A DNA stretch of 64,000 bases, taken from the NCBI GenBank assembly GCA_964568845.1, contig CAZMSC010000002.1, positions 31,737 through 95,736 on the forward strand, given 5' to 3'. The notes below the pieces were generated by a model. That model made no database searches. It was given only the letters and a program-made list of their open reading frames with translations, and was not told the DNA's origin. Every line of letters begins with the position of its first letter. The stretch's first letter is position 1. Source of the stretch: DTBU01 sp964568845 (GTDB lineage: Archaea > Thermoproteota > CALKCG01 > B24). Below are positions 1 through 9,199 of the stretch, piece by piece. The translations under genes were made by a program, and so were the position numbers.

Positions 1-572
1 GGGTCATAGACGAGAATCTTAACGTCGAAAGGTTTGAGAAGCCTTACAACTTCTCTACCAACCACGCCTACTCCAACTATACCCACGGTAGCACCCATGA
101 GAAACTGGCCGTTTTCCGATATTTCTCGGCTTCTCCAAACGCCCTTCTCTCTGTAAGCTTGTATATGATCAAACCAACGCCTCAAAGTCATGATCATCAT
201 GCCCATAGCAGACTCAGCCACGTTATAGGCTATAGCCCTCCTACAGCTTACAACGCATATACTGCGGGGTATAACATACTTCTCGACCACGGGTTTAGCC
301 AGTATGGGTCTAACAGATCCGGCGGAGTGGACGATTATCTTAAGCCTATCTGCCTTCTCGAAAACCTCATCCGTCAACCCTGGGCTTCCCCAGCCTGTTA
401 CAAGCCCATCCATACCAGTTATGAGCTCAGCGACTTCGCTTGAAGATAGGTCGCGATCCTTAACATTAACCGTCACGTCGAAAAGCCTGAGAAACATTTC
501 AAAGTCTTCTTTAGTGAAGACCCTCTCCGTATGGGCTCTAGTCGGAATATAGAGTATCCTACGCTTAGACAT
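1..572 (-). CDS. D-isomer-specific 2-hydroxyacid dehydrogenase (C-terminus cut by window edge)
   Basis: The minus strand reads open from an ATG at 572 to the window edge, giving the first 190 residues. The start MSKRRILYIPTRAHTERVF is preceded by a strong GAGGGGGAG ribosome-binding site. An N-terminal substrate-binding half is followed by a Rossmann segment (GATVGIVGVGVVGREVV, about residues 160-176) with the dinucleotide-binding GxGxxG. This is the layout of phosphoglycerate/glyoxylate-type dehydrogenases, which reduce or oxidise 2-keto/2-hydroxy acids with NAD(P). The catalytic Arg, Glu and His lie beyond the edge, so the substrate cannot be judged. It starts 15 bp after the sugar isomerase gene on the same strand and probably shares its transcript, which suggests a sugar-acid catabolic role. 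Confidence 0.88.
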   Translation of the reverse strand, partial: MSKRRILYIPTRAHTERVFTKEDFEMFLRLFDVTVNVKDRDLSSSEVAELITGMDGLVTGWGSPGLTDEVFEKADRLKIIVHSAGSVRPILAKPVVEKYVIPRSICVVSCRRAIAYNVAESAMGMMIMTLRRWFDHIQAYREKGVWRSREISENGQFLMGATVGIVGVGVVGREVVRLLKPFDVKILVYD

Positions 573-587
573 GACGGGTCTCCCCCT

Positions 588-1394
588 CTAAATAGACTTC
601 AAAACTTCCTTAACGTAATTTAGGTCTCTCCTAGCTTGCTCTATTATCTCTCTAAGAGGCATCTCCTCGTACTCGCAATGTACTGATACAGGTCCTTTAA
701 ACCCTATACGTTTAAGTATTTCAAACACTCTCCTCCATGGGACCAACCCCTCGCCCATCGGGACGACGCGTGCAATCCATCTCCCGCCTTCTTTAAACCA
801 TCCAAAGTCTTTAACAGCCACCATGCGTATGTGATCCGTCAATATATCCATGCCCATAAGCCATCCGGCTAGTCCGCCTTCAACAGCCATGTGACCCGGG
901 TCTATGTAGGCTCCGATGAGGTTTGGATCGAATCCTTTTAAAATCTCCCATAGGATGGCTGGTTCAGCTGACATGTACATTCCTGAGTGTATGTGTACAC
1001 CCGCGGTTACACCATACTTTCGGCTCAGCTCTTGAATCTTCTCCAGTTTTGCACGTACATCCTCTATCTGGCTTCTAAGGAAGCCGAAGCCTTTATACAT
1101 CCAGTATCCAAGCTTCAGATACTTGACGCCGCACTTCGACGCCACTTTAAACGTCTCCTCAGCATAAGGCTCATTCGCATCTGTTACAGACGTCGTTATC
1201 ATCGGAACAGACAAGCCTTTAGACTTCAATACTTCTATAGTTTCTGGAAGCTTCTCCTTAACCTCTTCCGGGGTTATGTAGCCTCCAGGTCTAACCGTTA
1301 AATCCACGCCTTCGAAGCCGATGTCAGCCATGATTTCGCCGAACTCGGAGAGCGGGAGCTTCTGAAACATTTTAGCGAAAACTATAAGCTTCAT
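588..1394 (-). CDS. Sugar phosphate isomerase/epimerase, xylose-isomerase-like TIM barrel
   Basis: The 268-residue protein has the features of the AP endonuclease 2/xylose-isomerase-like TIM-barrel superfamily. It shows MIADIGFEGVDLTVRPGG near the N-terminus, a metal-ligand region with GVHIHSG and AYIDPGHMAVEGG in the middle, and VSVHCEYEE near the end. The His, Asp and Glu residues in these segments are the likely divalent metal ligands. Family members isomerise or epimerise keto-sugars or inositols; the substrate cannot be read from sequence. A GAGGTGG ribosome-binding site sits before the ATG. It lies 9 bp after the Gfo/Idh/MocA gene and 15 bp before the 2-hydroxyacid dehydrogenase, so the three form an operon resembling sugar- or polyol-degradation cassettes. 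Confidence 0.85.
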   Translation of the reverse strand: MKLIVFAKMFQKLPLSEFGEIMADIGFEGVDLTVRPGGYITPEEVKEKLPETIEVLKSKGLSVPMITTSVTDANEPYAEETFKVASKCGVKYLKLGYWMYKGFGFLRSQIEDVRAKLEKIQELSRKYGVTAGVHIHSGMYMSAEPAILWEILKGFDPNLIGAYIDPGHMAVEGGLAGWLMGMDILTDHIRMVAVKDFGWFKEGGRWIARVVPMGEGLVPWRRVFEILKRIGFKGPVSVHCEYEEMPLREIIEQARRDLNYVKEVLKSI

Positions 1395-1403
1395 AAAACC
1401 ACC

Positions 1404-2411
1404 TCAAAACGTAGAAGCCCTTATATGTTCTACAAGCTCCATCGTTTTAACAGCGTCTTCGAAGCTCGTCTCAGGCATCCTATCTTCCCTTATACAGTCT
1501 ATGAAATGTCTATTCTCCTGGAGATATCCATAGATTACGTGGAGGTCTCTACAGCCTCCGGCAAGGTCGAGGTTTCTCATGGTCTCAGCCTCCCCGTAGG
1601 TTTTATCGTCTTTCAATATTAAGGCCTCCTGCTTTTCAGGCTCAAATGGGACGTTTACAAATGCATATACGCCTTTCGAGTGCATTTCAAAGTAGTGTAC
1701 CCGTCCGCCTGAAGAGTAGTTTGAGCATAAATGCCCTACACATCCGTTTTTAAACCTTATAAGGGCGTTGAAGCTGTTCATGTAGTCCGCATAGAAGCTT
1801 GCAACATGGCTGACAACCTTCTCAGGCTCCCCACCCATAAACCTCAAAGCGTCAACGGCATGTATAACGTCCGCCACCAGGTGGCTCACACGACCCCAAG
1901 GCTCAGGTTGACCTATCATATTCTTATGGAATACGGCTGTACAGTGCGTTATAGGGCCATGCTCTTCAACTACACGTTTAGCCTCTCTGAAAACTGGTAT
2001 AAACCTCCTGTTGAATCCGACCATGGTCTTACAACCGTATTTCCTAGCGGCTTCAGCCATCCTCCTAGCCTCCTCAATTGATGCACCCGGAGGCTTCTCT
2101 ATGAAGACGTGGAGACCACGTTTAAGGCAGTTTACGACGACGTTGGCTAAAGGTTCGGCATCTGCATAGTGGCCAGTGGGGACAGGCGCCATAATAGCGT
2201 AAACAGCGTCTAAAGACACCTCCTCAAGCATAAGCCTATAGTCTCTGAAACGCCGCTCAACACCATACCTGTCAGCAGTCCTATTAAGCCTACCCTCATC
2301 CAAATCGCATACAGCAACTACCTCAACATCTCTAAAACTCGCCAGCGACGGATAGTGAACCCTATTAGCCATACCTCCAGCACCTATAAAACCCACTCTA
2401 ACACGATCCAT
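1404..2411 (-). CDS. Gfo/Idh/MocA family NAD(P)-dependent oxidoreductase
   Basis: The 335-residue protein begins with a Rossmann motif (VGFIGAGGMANRVHYPSL) and carries the family EKP motif in HVFIEKPPGAS (about residues 103-113), whose lysine is catalytic. The C-terminal alpha/beta domain with a GHLCSNYSSGG strand is typical. These enzymes oxidise sugars, inositols or their derivatives with NAD(P). It is the first gene of a three-gene minus-strand operon with the sugar isomerase and 2-hydroxyacid dehydrogenase. The start is the ATG at 2411, 109 bp from the divergent transaldolase-like gene, so a bidirectional promoter region lies between them. Confidence 0.88.
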   Translation of the reverse strand: MDRVRVGFIGAGGMANRVHYPSLASFRDVEVVAVCDLDEGRLNRTADRYGVERRFRDYRLMLEEVSLDAVYAIMAPVPTGHYADAEPLANVVVNCLKRGLHVFIEKPPGASIEEARRMAEAARKYGCKTMVGFNRRFIPVFREAKRVVEEHGPITHCTAVFHKNMIGQPEPWGRVSHLVADVIHAVDALRFMGGEPEKVVSHVASFYADYMNSFNALIRFKNGCVGHLCSNYSSGGRVHYFEMHSKGVYAFVNVPFEPEKQEALILKDDKTYGEAETMRNLDLAGGCRDLHVIYGYLQENRHFIDCIREDRMPETSFEDAVKTMELVEHIRASTF

Positions 2412-2520
2412 GTCATTTAAAACCTACTGTAGGAGAATATAAAACATTCTTTGCGAACTACCTACAGCCTCCTGTCTACGATGTTAAAGTTTTTACGTTA
2501 CTGGTATAGTATCAAGAGTT

Positions 2521-4692
2521 GTGAAAGCTTTGGATGTGTATGAGGTTTTATCTTCAGCCAAACCCGAAGAGCTGAAGCATCCATGTGAAAGCCTAGACTA
2601 TGCCGATCACGTCGTTAAAACAACCATGATAGGTTATCCTCAATTGGCTGCTGATAGCCTACTGAACCCGGATTTAATCGGTAGACTGGCTGATATTGTC
2701 GGCTCCATAGTTAGACAGTTGAACCTGATCTTTATGGAGGCGAAGTGGATTATAGAGAAAAGGGAGGACGTTATCGTTCAGAGAGGACGGGCATACGATG
2801 TCCTCATTGAGATAGCTATAAATCTATTCGGTTTGGAAAGGGAGTGGGTCGGCTTTACAGATAGAGACGTTGAAGAGACTTTAGAAATCATAAGGAATGC
2901 ATTGTCTACCTGGGAGTCTGTTGAACGTGAAGAATGTGGAAGCGCTGAAGTAGCTAGGGCAGTTGTCAGGTTGAAGATCGATGATATGAAGAAAGTTATG
3001 CGCGGAGATCCCAAAGGCGTGAAGAGCATGGTTGCTATCATGGGTGAAAACGTCGAGAAGAAGCTTGACGAGCGCAAGATTATGCTGAGCTTCCTAGACG
3101 CTTTGAAGGAGGAGATTCAAGGCAACATATATTACGTTATGTCTAAGAGGGGTATGTGTAGGTTTGGGAACGATTACGCTTTAGGTCTTAGGTGGCTTAG
3201 AAGGCTGGGCTATGTACAGGTTTCGACAAACCCCGTCTTAGCGGCTATAGCCTATAGGGATGACCCAAGCCTATGGGGTAAGTTTGAAGGCTATCTCAAG
3301 AAAAACCCGGGTTACTTGAAGAATATAGACGGTCGTCAGGACGAGCTTGCGATGTTAGCCACCATGTTAGCGCTCTGGCCTAACATGGAGGTTTTTAGAC
3401 CGGTCTTCTATTTAAAGGGCTTCTCAGACGGTATGATAAGCTACCAGTTGAATCCGAACGTAGCTGATGACGTCAATAGGAGTATTGAAGACGCTTTAAA
3501 AATCTACAGGGCCACTCAAGACTACTTCATGAAATACGACGAATATCTCCTGTGGGGTTGGTCAAGAGACGTTGAAAGGGGAAGACCGAACATCGTGTTT
3601 AAAGTAGCTGGAAGTAGCCCCGCGGCTATAGAAATCACAAGCATGCTTGAAAGTCTAGGGATAGGTACAAACAACACGATAACATTCACAGTATCCCAGG
3701 AGGCTTCACTAATACTTGCTAAGATCCGTGGGAGAGCTAAAGCCGTTAAAATGGGTATTAAAACAACCAAGGTTTATGAAACCAATATGGGCGGCCGACT
3801 AGAGGGACACCTTAGGGAGGTTAAGGCCGCACAATTGATAACAGATGCTTTAAGGCGTTTCGGAGACCCGGAAGCTAAACTCATTGAATTCTGCAGGAAG
3901 CTAGGCGTACCAGTGGCTGATAGAGCTGAAGCGTGGGTCGGCGCTACTGGATGGGGGTACAACTACACGGCTAAAACGTTTGAGGAGAAGATTGTTTTAG
4001 TGTCTTTCAACCAGTATTTGAAAACTTTAACAAATGAGCATTTAGTAGCTCTCCTAGTAGAAGCAAAGATGTTCAACTCTAGAGAGGAAGCGTTGAACTA
4101 CTTGACAAATTGGGAGAAGGCCATAGGGCTTGCCGGGACTCTAGTAGCTCAAAGGGTTTGGTGGATATTCTTCAGCTCTGAAAATAAGGTTAAGTGGATT
4201 AACTACCTAACTTCCGAGTATGGTTTAACAAGAGAAGAGGCTGAAGACGTCTTAAATGGCATAGACGTGTTGCCAGCTTCCAAGAGAAAACCTATGGACA
4301 CCTTCCTTACATTAGCTAGGTGGAATATGACGAATACTGAATTTCCAGACCATCAGCTTAACGTTTTAAATGAGTCTAAGAGTTTAAATTTCAATCTTTC
4401 AAACTATGATAACGCTATAATGATGAAGCATGATCCTAAAACCATTGAAACGCTCAACCAGCTGGGCGATTTCGTGAAAGCCTATGAGTTGACGTCTGAT
4501 CTATTGGAGCTGCTTAGGAAAGTCGGTGTAGAAGTTAAAGAGCTAGGTAGTAGAGGGCTCTCATGCGATGAGTGGGCGGTCTTCGGATCTACTGTTAAAA
4601 CGATGACAGGTTTTACTGAAGCGTATAATAGCTTCAGGAGTAGAGTTGTTGAAACGGCTAAAAGAGTAGCTAAAATGCTCAGTGTTCAATAA
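2521..4692 (+). CDS. Very large transaldolase-like protein
   Basis: The 723-residue cytoplasmic protein starts at GTG. Its central part (about residues 230-415) looks like a transaldolase TIM barrel: LGYVQVSTNPVLAAIAY corresponds to the transaldolase TNP strand. FKVAGSSPAAIEITSMLE, followed by GIGTNNTITFTVSQEA, matches the Schiff-base-lysine strand and the next strand of transaldolases, placing the candidate lysine at K361. Ordinary transaldolases are 210-390 residues, so about 230 N-terminal and 300 C-terminal residues are extra and mostly helical. I recognise no other domain. It precedes the ChlI/ChlD-type gene by 67 bp with a T-rich stretch between. A pentose-phosphate or novel aldolase role is inference; activity is uncertain because of the large extensions. 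Confidence 0.65.
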   Translation: MKALDVYEVLSSAKPEELKHPCESLDYADHVVKTTMIGYPQLAADSLLNPDLIGRLADIVGSIVRQLNLIFMEAKWIIEKREDVIVQRGRAYDVLIEIAINLFGLEREWVGFTDRDVEETLEIIRNALSTWESVEREECGSAEVARAVVRLKIDDMKKVMRGDPKGVKSMVAIMGENVEKKLDERKIMLSFLDALKEEIQGNIYYVMSKRGMCRFGNDYALGLRWLRRLGYVQVSTNPVLAAIAYRDDPSLWGKFEGYLKKNPGYLKNIDGRQDELAMLATMLALWPNMEVFRPVFYLKGFSDGMISYQLNPNVADDVNRSIEDALKIYRATQDYFMKYDEYLLWGWSRDVERGRPNIVFKVAGSSPAAIEITSMLESLGIGTNNTITFTVSQEASLILAKIRGRAKAVKMGIKTTKVYETNMGGRLEGHLREVKAAQLITDALRRFGDPEAKLIEFCRKLGVPVADRAEAWVGATGWGYNYTAKTFEEKIVLVSFNQYLKTLTNEHLVALLVEAKMFNSREEALNYLTNWEKAIGLAGTLVAQRVWWIFFSSENKVKWINYLTSEYGLTREEAEDVLNGIDVLPASKRKPMDTFLTLARWNMTNTEFPDHQLNVLNESKSLNFNLSNYDNAIMMKHDPKTIETLNQLGDFVKAYELTSDLLELLRKVGVEVKELGSRGLSCDEWAVFGSTVKTMTGFTEAYNSFRSRVVETAKRVAKMLSVQ

Positions 4693-4700
4693 AAACACAA

Positions 4701-4713
4701 TCTTTTATTTTTT
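4701..4713 (+). terminator. T-rich stretch after the transaldolase-like gene
   Basis: A run of mostly T (TCTTTTATTTTTT) begins nine bases after the stop codon. Archaeal RNA polymerase terminates at such U-rich tracts without needing a hairpin, so this is a plausible terminator between this gene and the chelatase-like gene. No experimental or comparative support is available. Confidence 0.35.
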
Positions 4714-4759
4714 ACATAGATTTAATAGCTGGGTTTTCTTCTAAAATTCTTAGAAGAAG

Positions 4760-7192
4760 ATGCCTCCGTCAACGCTTAAGGATAAACGTACCGTTTTCCC
4801 GTTTACTGCTTTTGTTGACCAGGAAGATTTGAAGCTTTCCCTCATACTCAACGCTATAAACCCTCAGATAGGTGGCGTCTTAATAAGAGGTGAGAAAGGC
4901 TCAGGTAAGAGTACCATAGTACGGGCCTTAGCCGATCTACTGCCGGAGATAAAAGTCGTGGATGGTTGTATTTTCAACTGCGACCCAGATAATCCAGCTG
5001 AAATGTGTGAAGAGTGTTTTAGAAGGTGGAAGGAGGGAGATATTAAAGTCGCCTTTAGAAAGATGAAGGTTGTAACAATCCCCTTAGGCGTTACCGAAGA
5101 TAGGCTTATCGGGACTTTAGATATAGAGCGAACGCTTAGAGAGGGTGTTAGAGTTTTCCAGCCTGGTCTGCTGGCTGAGGCCAATAGAAACATCATGTAT
5201 ATAGATGAAGTAAACCTTCTTCCAGATCACATAGTAGACGATATTTTGGACGCGGCGGCCTCAGGCTGGAACATAGTCGAGAGGGAGACGATATCCGTAG
5301 CTCACCCTTCGAGGTTTCTACTTGTTGGTACGATGAACCCTGAAGAAGGTGAGCTTAGACCACAGCTTTTAGATAGGTTTCCGCTATCGGCTACATCCAC
5401 GTCTGTTAGAGATGAAGAATTAAGAGCTGAAGTAGTTAAGAGAAATTTGGAGTTTGAAGAAGACCCTAAGGGATTTAGAGCGAAGTATGAACCCATGCAG
5501 GAGGAGCTTAGAAGAAGGATAATTGAAGCGCGGAGTATATTTTCGAAGGTTTTAATACCAAATTCCATAGTTAGACTCGTGGTGAGGCTTTGCATAGCGT
5601 TAGATGTCGATGGCCATAGACCCGACATAGTTATCCTCAAGACTGCAAAAACCCTAGCGGCTTTTGAAAACAAGTCGACAATCGAGGTTTCTCACGTAAG
5701 GAGGGCGGCACTTTTAGCGCTTATGCATAGGACGAGAAGCGGTGGTTTTAGAGAACCAGCCTCCCGCGAAGAGATTCTCAAGACTTTTGATCAATTGTAC
5801 AACGAACTCTCTTGGGAGATAGTACGAGAAATCTCTCAACTCGCTGGTAGTAGGGAGTCCTGTGTGAAAGATAGTCCATCCGGTTTAAACTCTAAATTCG
5901 AGAGTAGCGGCTTAGGGGAAGCCAAATCCTCCACTGGCAGAGAAGAGAATGGAACAACCAGCCTACGCTCTCGCAATTTGGAAAAGCGTGAAGTATCCGA
6001 TGGCAAAGTTTCTAGAAGGAAGAACATTAGCCGGTTTTTTCAGCTGGTGAAAACCCCGCCTAAGGATGGAGTTAAGGTAAAGACTAAGCCTTCAGACGGT
6101 TTTAGGTCTGAAGAGCTAAAGGAGGTTAAAGACCTTATCACAGTCCTAGGAAATAAACCTATGGGTAAAGGGTTTTTCAGAGAGCGTATGTATGAAAGTG
6201 TTGGAGAGGTTAAAACTATAGCCTTACCGTTAACTTCTCAAAAATATGCTAGAAGAAAGACATTCTACCTCTCAGGTAGGAGAGCTCGAATGCTGATGTA
6301 TGCTACAGTAGGTAGGTATGCTGGTTATGAAAGTTATAGGCGGGATTCTTCCACGAATTTGGCTCTAATTCCAACTGTTCAAACAGCCGTAGCGAATGCG
6401 CACATACGTAGTGGGCAAACCGGACGGTTGACTATAGACGTTGAACCTGAAGATTTAAAAGTTAAACTTCTATCTTCAAGATCCACTTTGACGATAATCT
6501 TCCTCTTGGATTTGAGCGATTCTATGGCCGACTACCTGCCAATTGTTTCAAAAGTTATACTTGGTCTCCATAGAGAAGCATACACTAAACGTGATAAAGT
6601 CGGCGTTGTGGCGTTTCAAGGGTTTAATGCCAACGTTGTCTCCCACCCGACTAGAAACCTTTTAGTTGTTGCTAGAAAAGTTAGACGTTTGAGGGCAAGC
6701 GGATACACTCCGCTCGCTAGGGGTCTTCAATCTTCTCTTGAGCTAATCAAGACCGAAAAGAGGAGAGATAAGAGTGCCCTTCCCATCGTAGTTCTCATAA
6801 GCGATGGAGCGGCAAACGTTCCTCTAAGTACGACCTTTGTAAGTCCATTCTATTTGGATAGTTTAAGGAGGGCATATGAAGATTCTATATCTGTTGCTAA
6901 AAACTTGGCTAGAATGCGTATACCCATAATCGCTATAACTCCTTTTGGAGAGTCACTCTACCAAGGGTTAAGTAGGTCTGGAGTCGAATTGCTCAGAACA
7001 ATTGCGGATATAACTGGTGGAGGCTTTTACGTAGTTTCAATGCCCAAGCCTAAAGAGCTTGTGGAGCTTGTTAAGAAGAACGTTTTCCCCAGCTATACAA
7101 CCGATGATGAAGTTAAAACGATGTCTAAAGTTGTTAAAGACGCCATTACACTGTTTAGAAGAGTAAATCTCAAGGAAGGATTAATTTATTAG
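4760..7192 (+). CDS. Magnesium/cobalt chelatase-type AAA+ ATPase fused to VWA domain (ChlI-ChlD-like)
   Basis: The 810-residue protein joins the two motor subunits of metal chelatases. The AAA+ part has Walker A GEKGSGKS (residues 44-51), a cysteine-bearing insert (C70, C74, C83, C86) and Walker B NIMYIDEVNLL (about 144-154). A charged, low-complexity linker follows (about 360-470). The C-terminal half ends in a von Willebrand A domain with the MIDAS motif DLSDS near residue 583. In bacteria such proteins power insertion of Mg or Co into tetrapyrroles together with a large CobN/ChlH subunit. No such subunit is in this window, so the partner and metal are unknown; cobalt chelation is attractive because the window also encodes cobalt uptake. 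The four cysteines could bind zinc or an Fe-S cluster. Confidence 0.82.
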   Translation: MPPSTLKDKRTVFPFTAFVDQEDLKLSLILNAINPQIGGVLIRGEKGSGKSTIVRALADLLPEIKVVDGCIFNCDPDNPAEMCEECFRRWKEGDIKVAFRKMKVVTIPLGVTEDRLIGTLDIERTLREGVRVFQPGLLAEANRNIMYIDEVNLLPDHIVDDILDAAASGWNIVERETISVAHPSRFLLVGTMNPEEGELRPQLLDRFPLSATSTSVRDEELRAEVVKRNLEFEEDPKGFRAKYEPMQEELRRRIIEARSIFSKVLIPNSIVRLVVRLCIALDVDGHRPDIVILKTAKTLAAFENKSTIEVSHVRRAALLALMHRTRSGGFREPASREEILKTFDQLYNELSWEIVREISQLAGSRESCVKDSPSGLNSKFESSGLGEAKSSTGREENGTTSLRSRNLEKREVSDGKVSRRKNISRFFQLVKTPPKDGVKVKTKPSDGFRSEELKEVKDLITVLGNKPMGKGFFRERMYESVGEVKTIALPLTSQKYARRKTFYLSGRRARMLMYATVGRYAGYESYRRDSSTNLALIPTVQTAVANAHIRSGQTGRLTIDVEPEDLKVKLLSSRSTLTIIFLLDLSDSMADYLPIVSKVILGLHREAYTKRDKVGVVAFQGFNANVVSHPTRNLLVVARKVRRLRASGYTPLARGLQSSLELIKTEKRRDKSALPIVVLISDGAANVPLSTTFVSPFYLDSLRRAYEDSISVAKNLARMRIPIIAITPFGESLYQGLSRSGVELLRTIADITGGGFYVVSMPKPKELVELVKKNVFPSYTTDDEVKTMSKVVKDAITLFRRVNLKEGLIY

Positions 7193-7270
7193 ACCCGAAT
7201 CGGCGCGTCATGTTAAACCTGTTAGAAAAACATTTTAACATAGGTTTACTGGAGTATTTTCTGAGCATTT

Positions 7271-8254
7271 ATGGAGTATGGTATAGCCGTAGATTTAGGT
7301 GCAACAAATATTAGAGTTGCCGCTGGTACTGCTAAAGGTGAATTCCTAGCAAGAGTTTCCGCACGTACGAATCTATTTGAAGGTGCCGAGGCAATAAGTC
7401 TCCAAGTAATATCGATGATACGGAGGCTTCAAGATGAAGCTGGACTTGATCCCAGGGATATGGTCGGCATAGGCGTTGGTGCTTTCGGCCCTCAGGATCC
7501 CGTGAGGGGTGGTATTGTAAAACCTGCCAATGCGCCCTACGAGTTCATACCAATTAGAAAGCCTCTGGAGGAGGCTTTTAAGGTTCTGGTAGAGGTCTAC
7601 AACGACTGCGTAATATCTGTTATCGGGGAGAAGTTTTACGGTTTAGGTAGAGGTGCAGATAACATCGTCTATATAACCATAAGTACAGGGATAGGTGCTG
7701 GTGTTTACGTTGACGGCCGCCTGCTCTTAGGTAAAGATGGAAATGCCCATGAAATAGGCCACATAGTAGTAGACTGCGAGAGAAGACTTATCTGCGGATG
7801 TGGTAAACGTGGACACTGGGAGGCCTATTGCTCAGGGCGCAACATACCGAACTTTGCAAAGCTTATAATTGAAACTCAAAAAAGATTTGAAGATTTCAGG
7901 AAAAGCTACCTATGGGGGGCTTCAAATAACAGTTTAAACGGTATAACCGCTAAGTCCGTCTATGATGGGGCTAAAATGGGTGACGAACTTTGCATAGACA
8001 TAGTGGAAAGTATCGGCGTTTTAAACTCTATGGGTGTAGCCTCTGCCATAAACGTTTACGACCCAGACCTCGTGACGTTGGGCGGGGCGGTTACGCTTAA
8101 CAATATTGAGCAAGTTTTAAATCCGATAAGACAGCACTTTAAAGAATACATAGTCAATAGGGAAGCTGAAATAGCTGTAACACCTTTAGGTGATGAGATA
8201 GGGCTTTACGGTGCATTAGCCACGGCTTTCAGACTTCATAGAGATAAAGTCTAA
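7271..8254 (+). CDS. ROK family sugar kinase/glucokinase-like protein
   Basis: The 327-residue protein shows the ASKHA phosphate-1 motif at its N-terminus (YGIAVDLGATNIRVAAG), a central ISTGIGAGVYVDG phosphate-2 strand and a GGAVTLNN adenosine motif. The ROK zinc site is present as CGCGKRGHWEAYCSG. The usual third cysteine is replaced by histidine, which can still bind zinc. ROK kinases phosphorylate glucose, N-acetylmannosamine or related sugars with ATP in the cytoplasm; others are repressors, but no N-terminal helix-turn-helix is present here, so a kinase is favoured. Its end overlaps the end of the convergent thiolase gene by 4 bp. It likely feeds sugars freed by the glycoside hydrolases into central metabolism. 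Confidence 0.85.
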   Translation: MEYGIAVDLGATNIRVAAGTAKGEFLARVSARTNLFEGAEAISLQVISMIRRLQDEAGLDPRDMVGIGVGAFGPQDPVRGGIVKPANAPYEFIPIRKPLEEAFKVLVEVYNDCVISVIGEKFYGLGRGADNIVYITISTGIGAGVYVDGRLLLGKDGNAHEIGHIVVDCERRLICGCGKRGHWEAYCSGRNIPNFAKLIIETQKRFEDFRKSYLWGASNNSLNGITAKSVYDGAKMGDELCIDIVESIGVLNSMGVASAINVYDPDLVTLGGAVTLNNIEQVLNPIRQHFKEYIVNREAEIAVTPLGDEIGLYGALATAFRLHRDKV

Positions 8255-9180
8255 ACTTTAAGCTTCACTAAAATTTCGCAGGCTTTACATAGATCGCCTG
8301 TAGCTGGGCTTCCGCAGATTCTGCACTTTCTAACTTGTGGGAATTCTAAACTCCGCTTAAGATTATTGGCTATTTCTTCAAAACTCTTTAGCAAAGTGAA
8401 CATTATACCTGGGTGTCTACTTTCCAACCGGTTGATTAAAACTCTAATGTCAGATCTGAGAGATGAGCCGGTGTAGGGGCATTGCGTAGGTTGGAATTTA
8501 AAGTCCATGAGAGCGGCGTAAAGCGACACCTCTCTTTCAGGTATTAGAACCATCGGCTTAACCCGAGTAGGAATTTCTGAAAACCTACTTTCCGTCACTG
8601 AGCCTGAGGTTATAAACCTGTATAAGTCTCCGTGAGCTAGGTTGAGCATATACGTCTGAATGACGTCGTCAAGATTGTGGGCTGTGGCTATTTTATTAAG
8701 ATTAAGTTCTTCAGATGCTATATTCAATGCTTTACGTCGTAAAATACCGCAGTAGATGCATGGTCTAGGTTTAAGGTTCTTCTCTGAAGCTATTTTAACA
8801 AGTTCGTCAAGCGTTAAGCCGAAGAGCTTTTTGAAGCTGTAGATGTAGTGTGGAATTTTAAGCTTTCTACATGCTTCGGAAGCTATTTTTAAAGCCGCTC
8901 TTCTATAGCCTTTTATACCTTCATCTATTGTGATCGCTATGAGCTCAGCCTTTGGAAAACCAGCCTCAACCTTGGACAAGATGTGTAGCAGTGTTAAACT
9001 GTCTTTCCCTCCCGAGATGGCCAATCCTATCTTATCGTCTGGATTAAACATTTTATAGCGTTTTATCGCTAGACGTACCCTATCCTCTATGGATTTTGAG
9101 AAGTGCTTACGACATAGGGCTTCACCAGAATACATCCTCCTGTAAACTGCTGCTTCACCGCACCTCTGACATTTAAGCAA
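8251..9180 (-). CDS. PP-loop ATPase, TtuA/Ncs6-type tRNA 2-thiolation protein
   Basis: The 309-residue protein has an N-terminal zinc ribbon (CQRCGE, then CRKH), the PP-loop SGGKDS in IGLAISGGKDSLTLLHIL (about residues 51-68), a central CIYCGILRRKAL motif and a C-terminal zinc ribbon (CRICGSPATGDLCKACE). This is the order of the archaeal TtcA/TtuA/Ncs6 group, which adenylates tRNA uridine and transfers sulfur to make 2-thiouridine; the central cysteines hold an Fe-S cluster in TtuA. Whether it modifies U54 (TtuA) or U34 (NcsA) cannot be decided here. It lies 19 bp downstream of the M50 protease gene on the same strand. Confidence 0.85.
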   Translation of the reverse strand: MLKCQRCGEAAVYRRMYSGEALCRKHFSKSIEDRVRLAIKRYKMFNPDDKIGLAISGGKDSLTLLHILSKVEAGFPKAELIAITIDEGIKGYRRAALKIASEACRKLKIPHYIYSFKKLFGLTLDELVKIASEKNLKPRPCIYCGILRRKALNIASEELNLNKIATAHNLDDVIQTYMLNLAHGDLYRFITSGSVTESRFSEIPTRVKPMVLIPEREVSLYAALMDFKFQPTQCPYTGSSLRSDIRVLINRLESRHPGIMFTLLKSFEEIANNLKRSLEFPQVRKCRICGSPATGDLCKACEILVKLKV

Positions 9181-9199
9181 TAGCGCTCACCAATTCATG

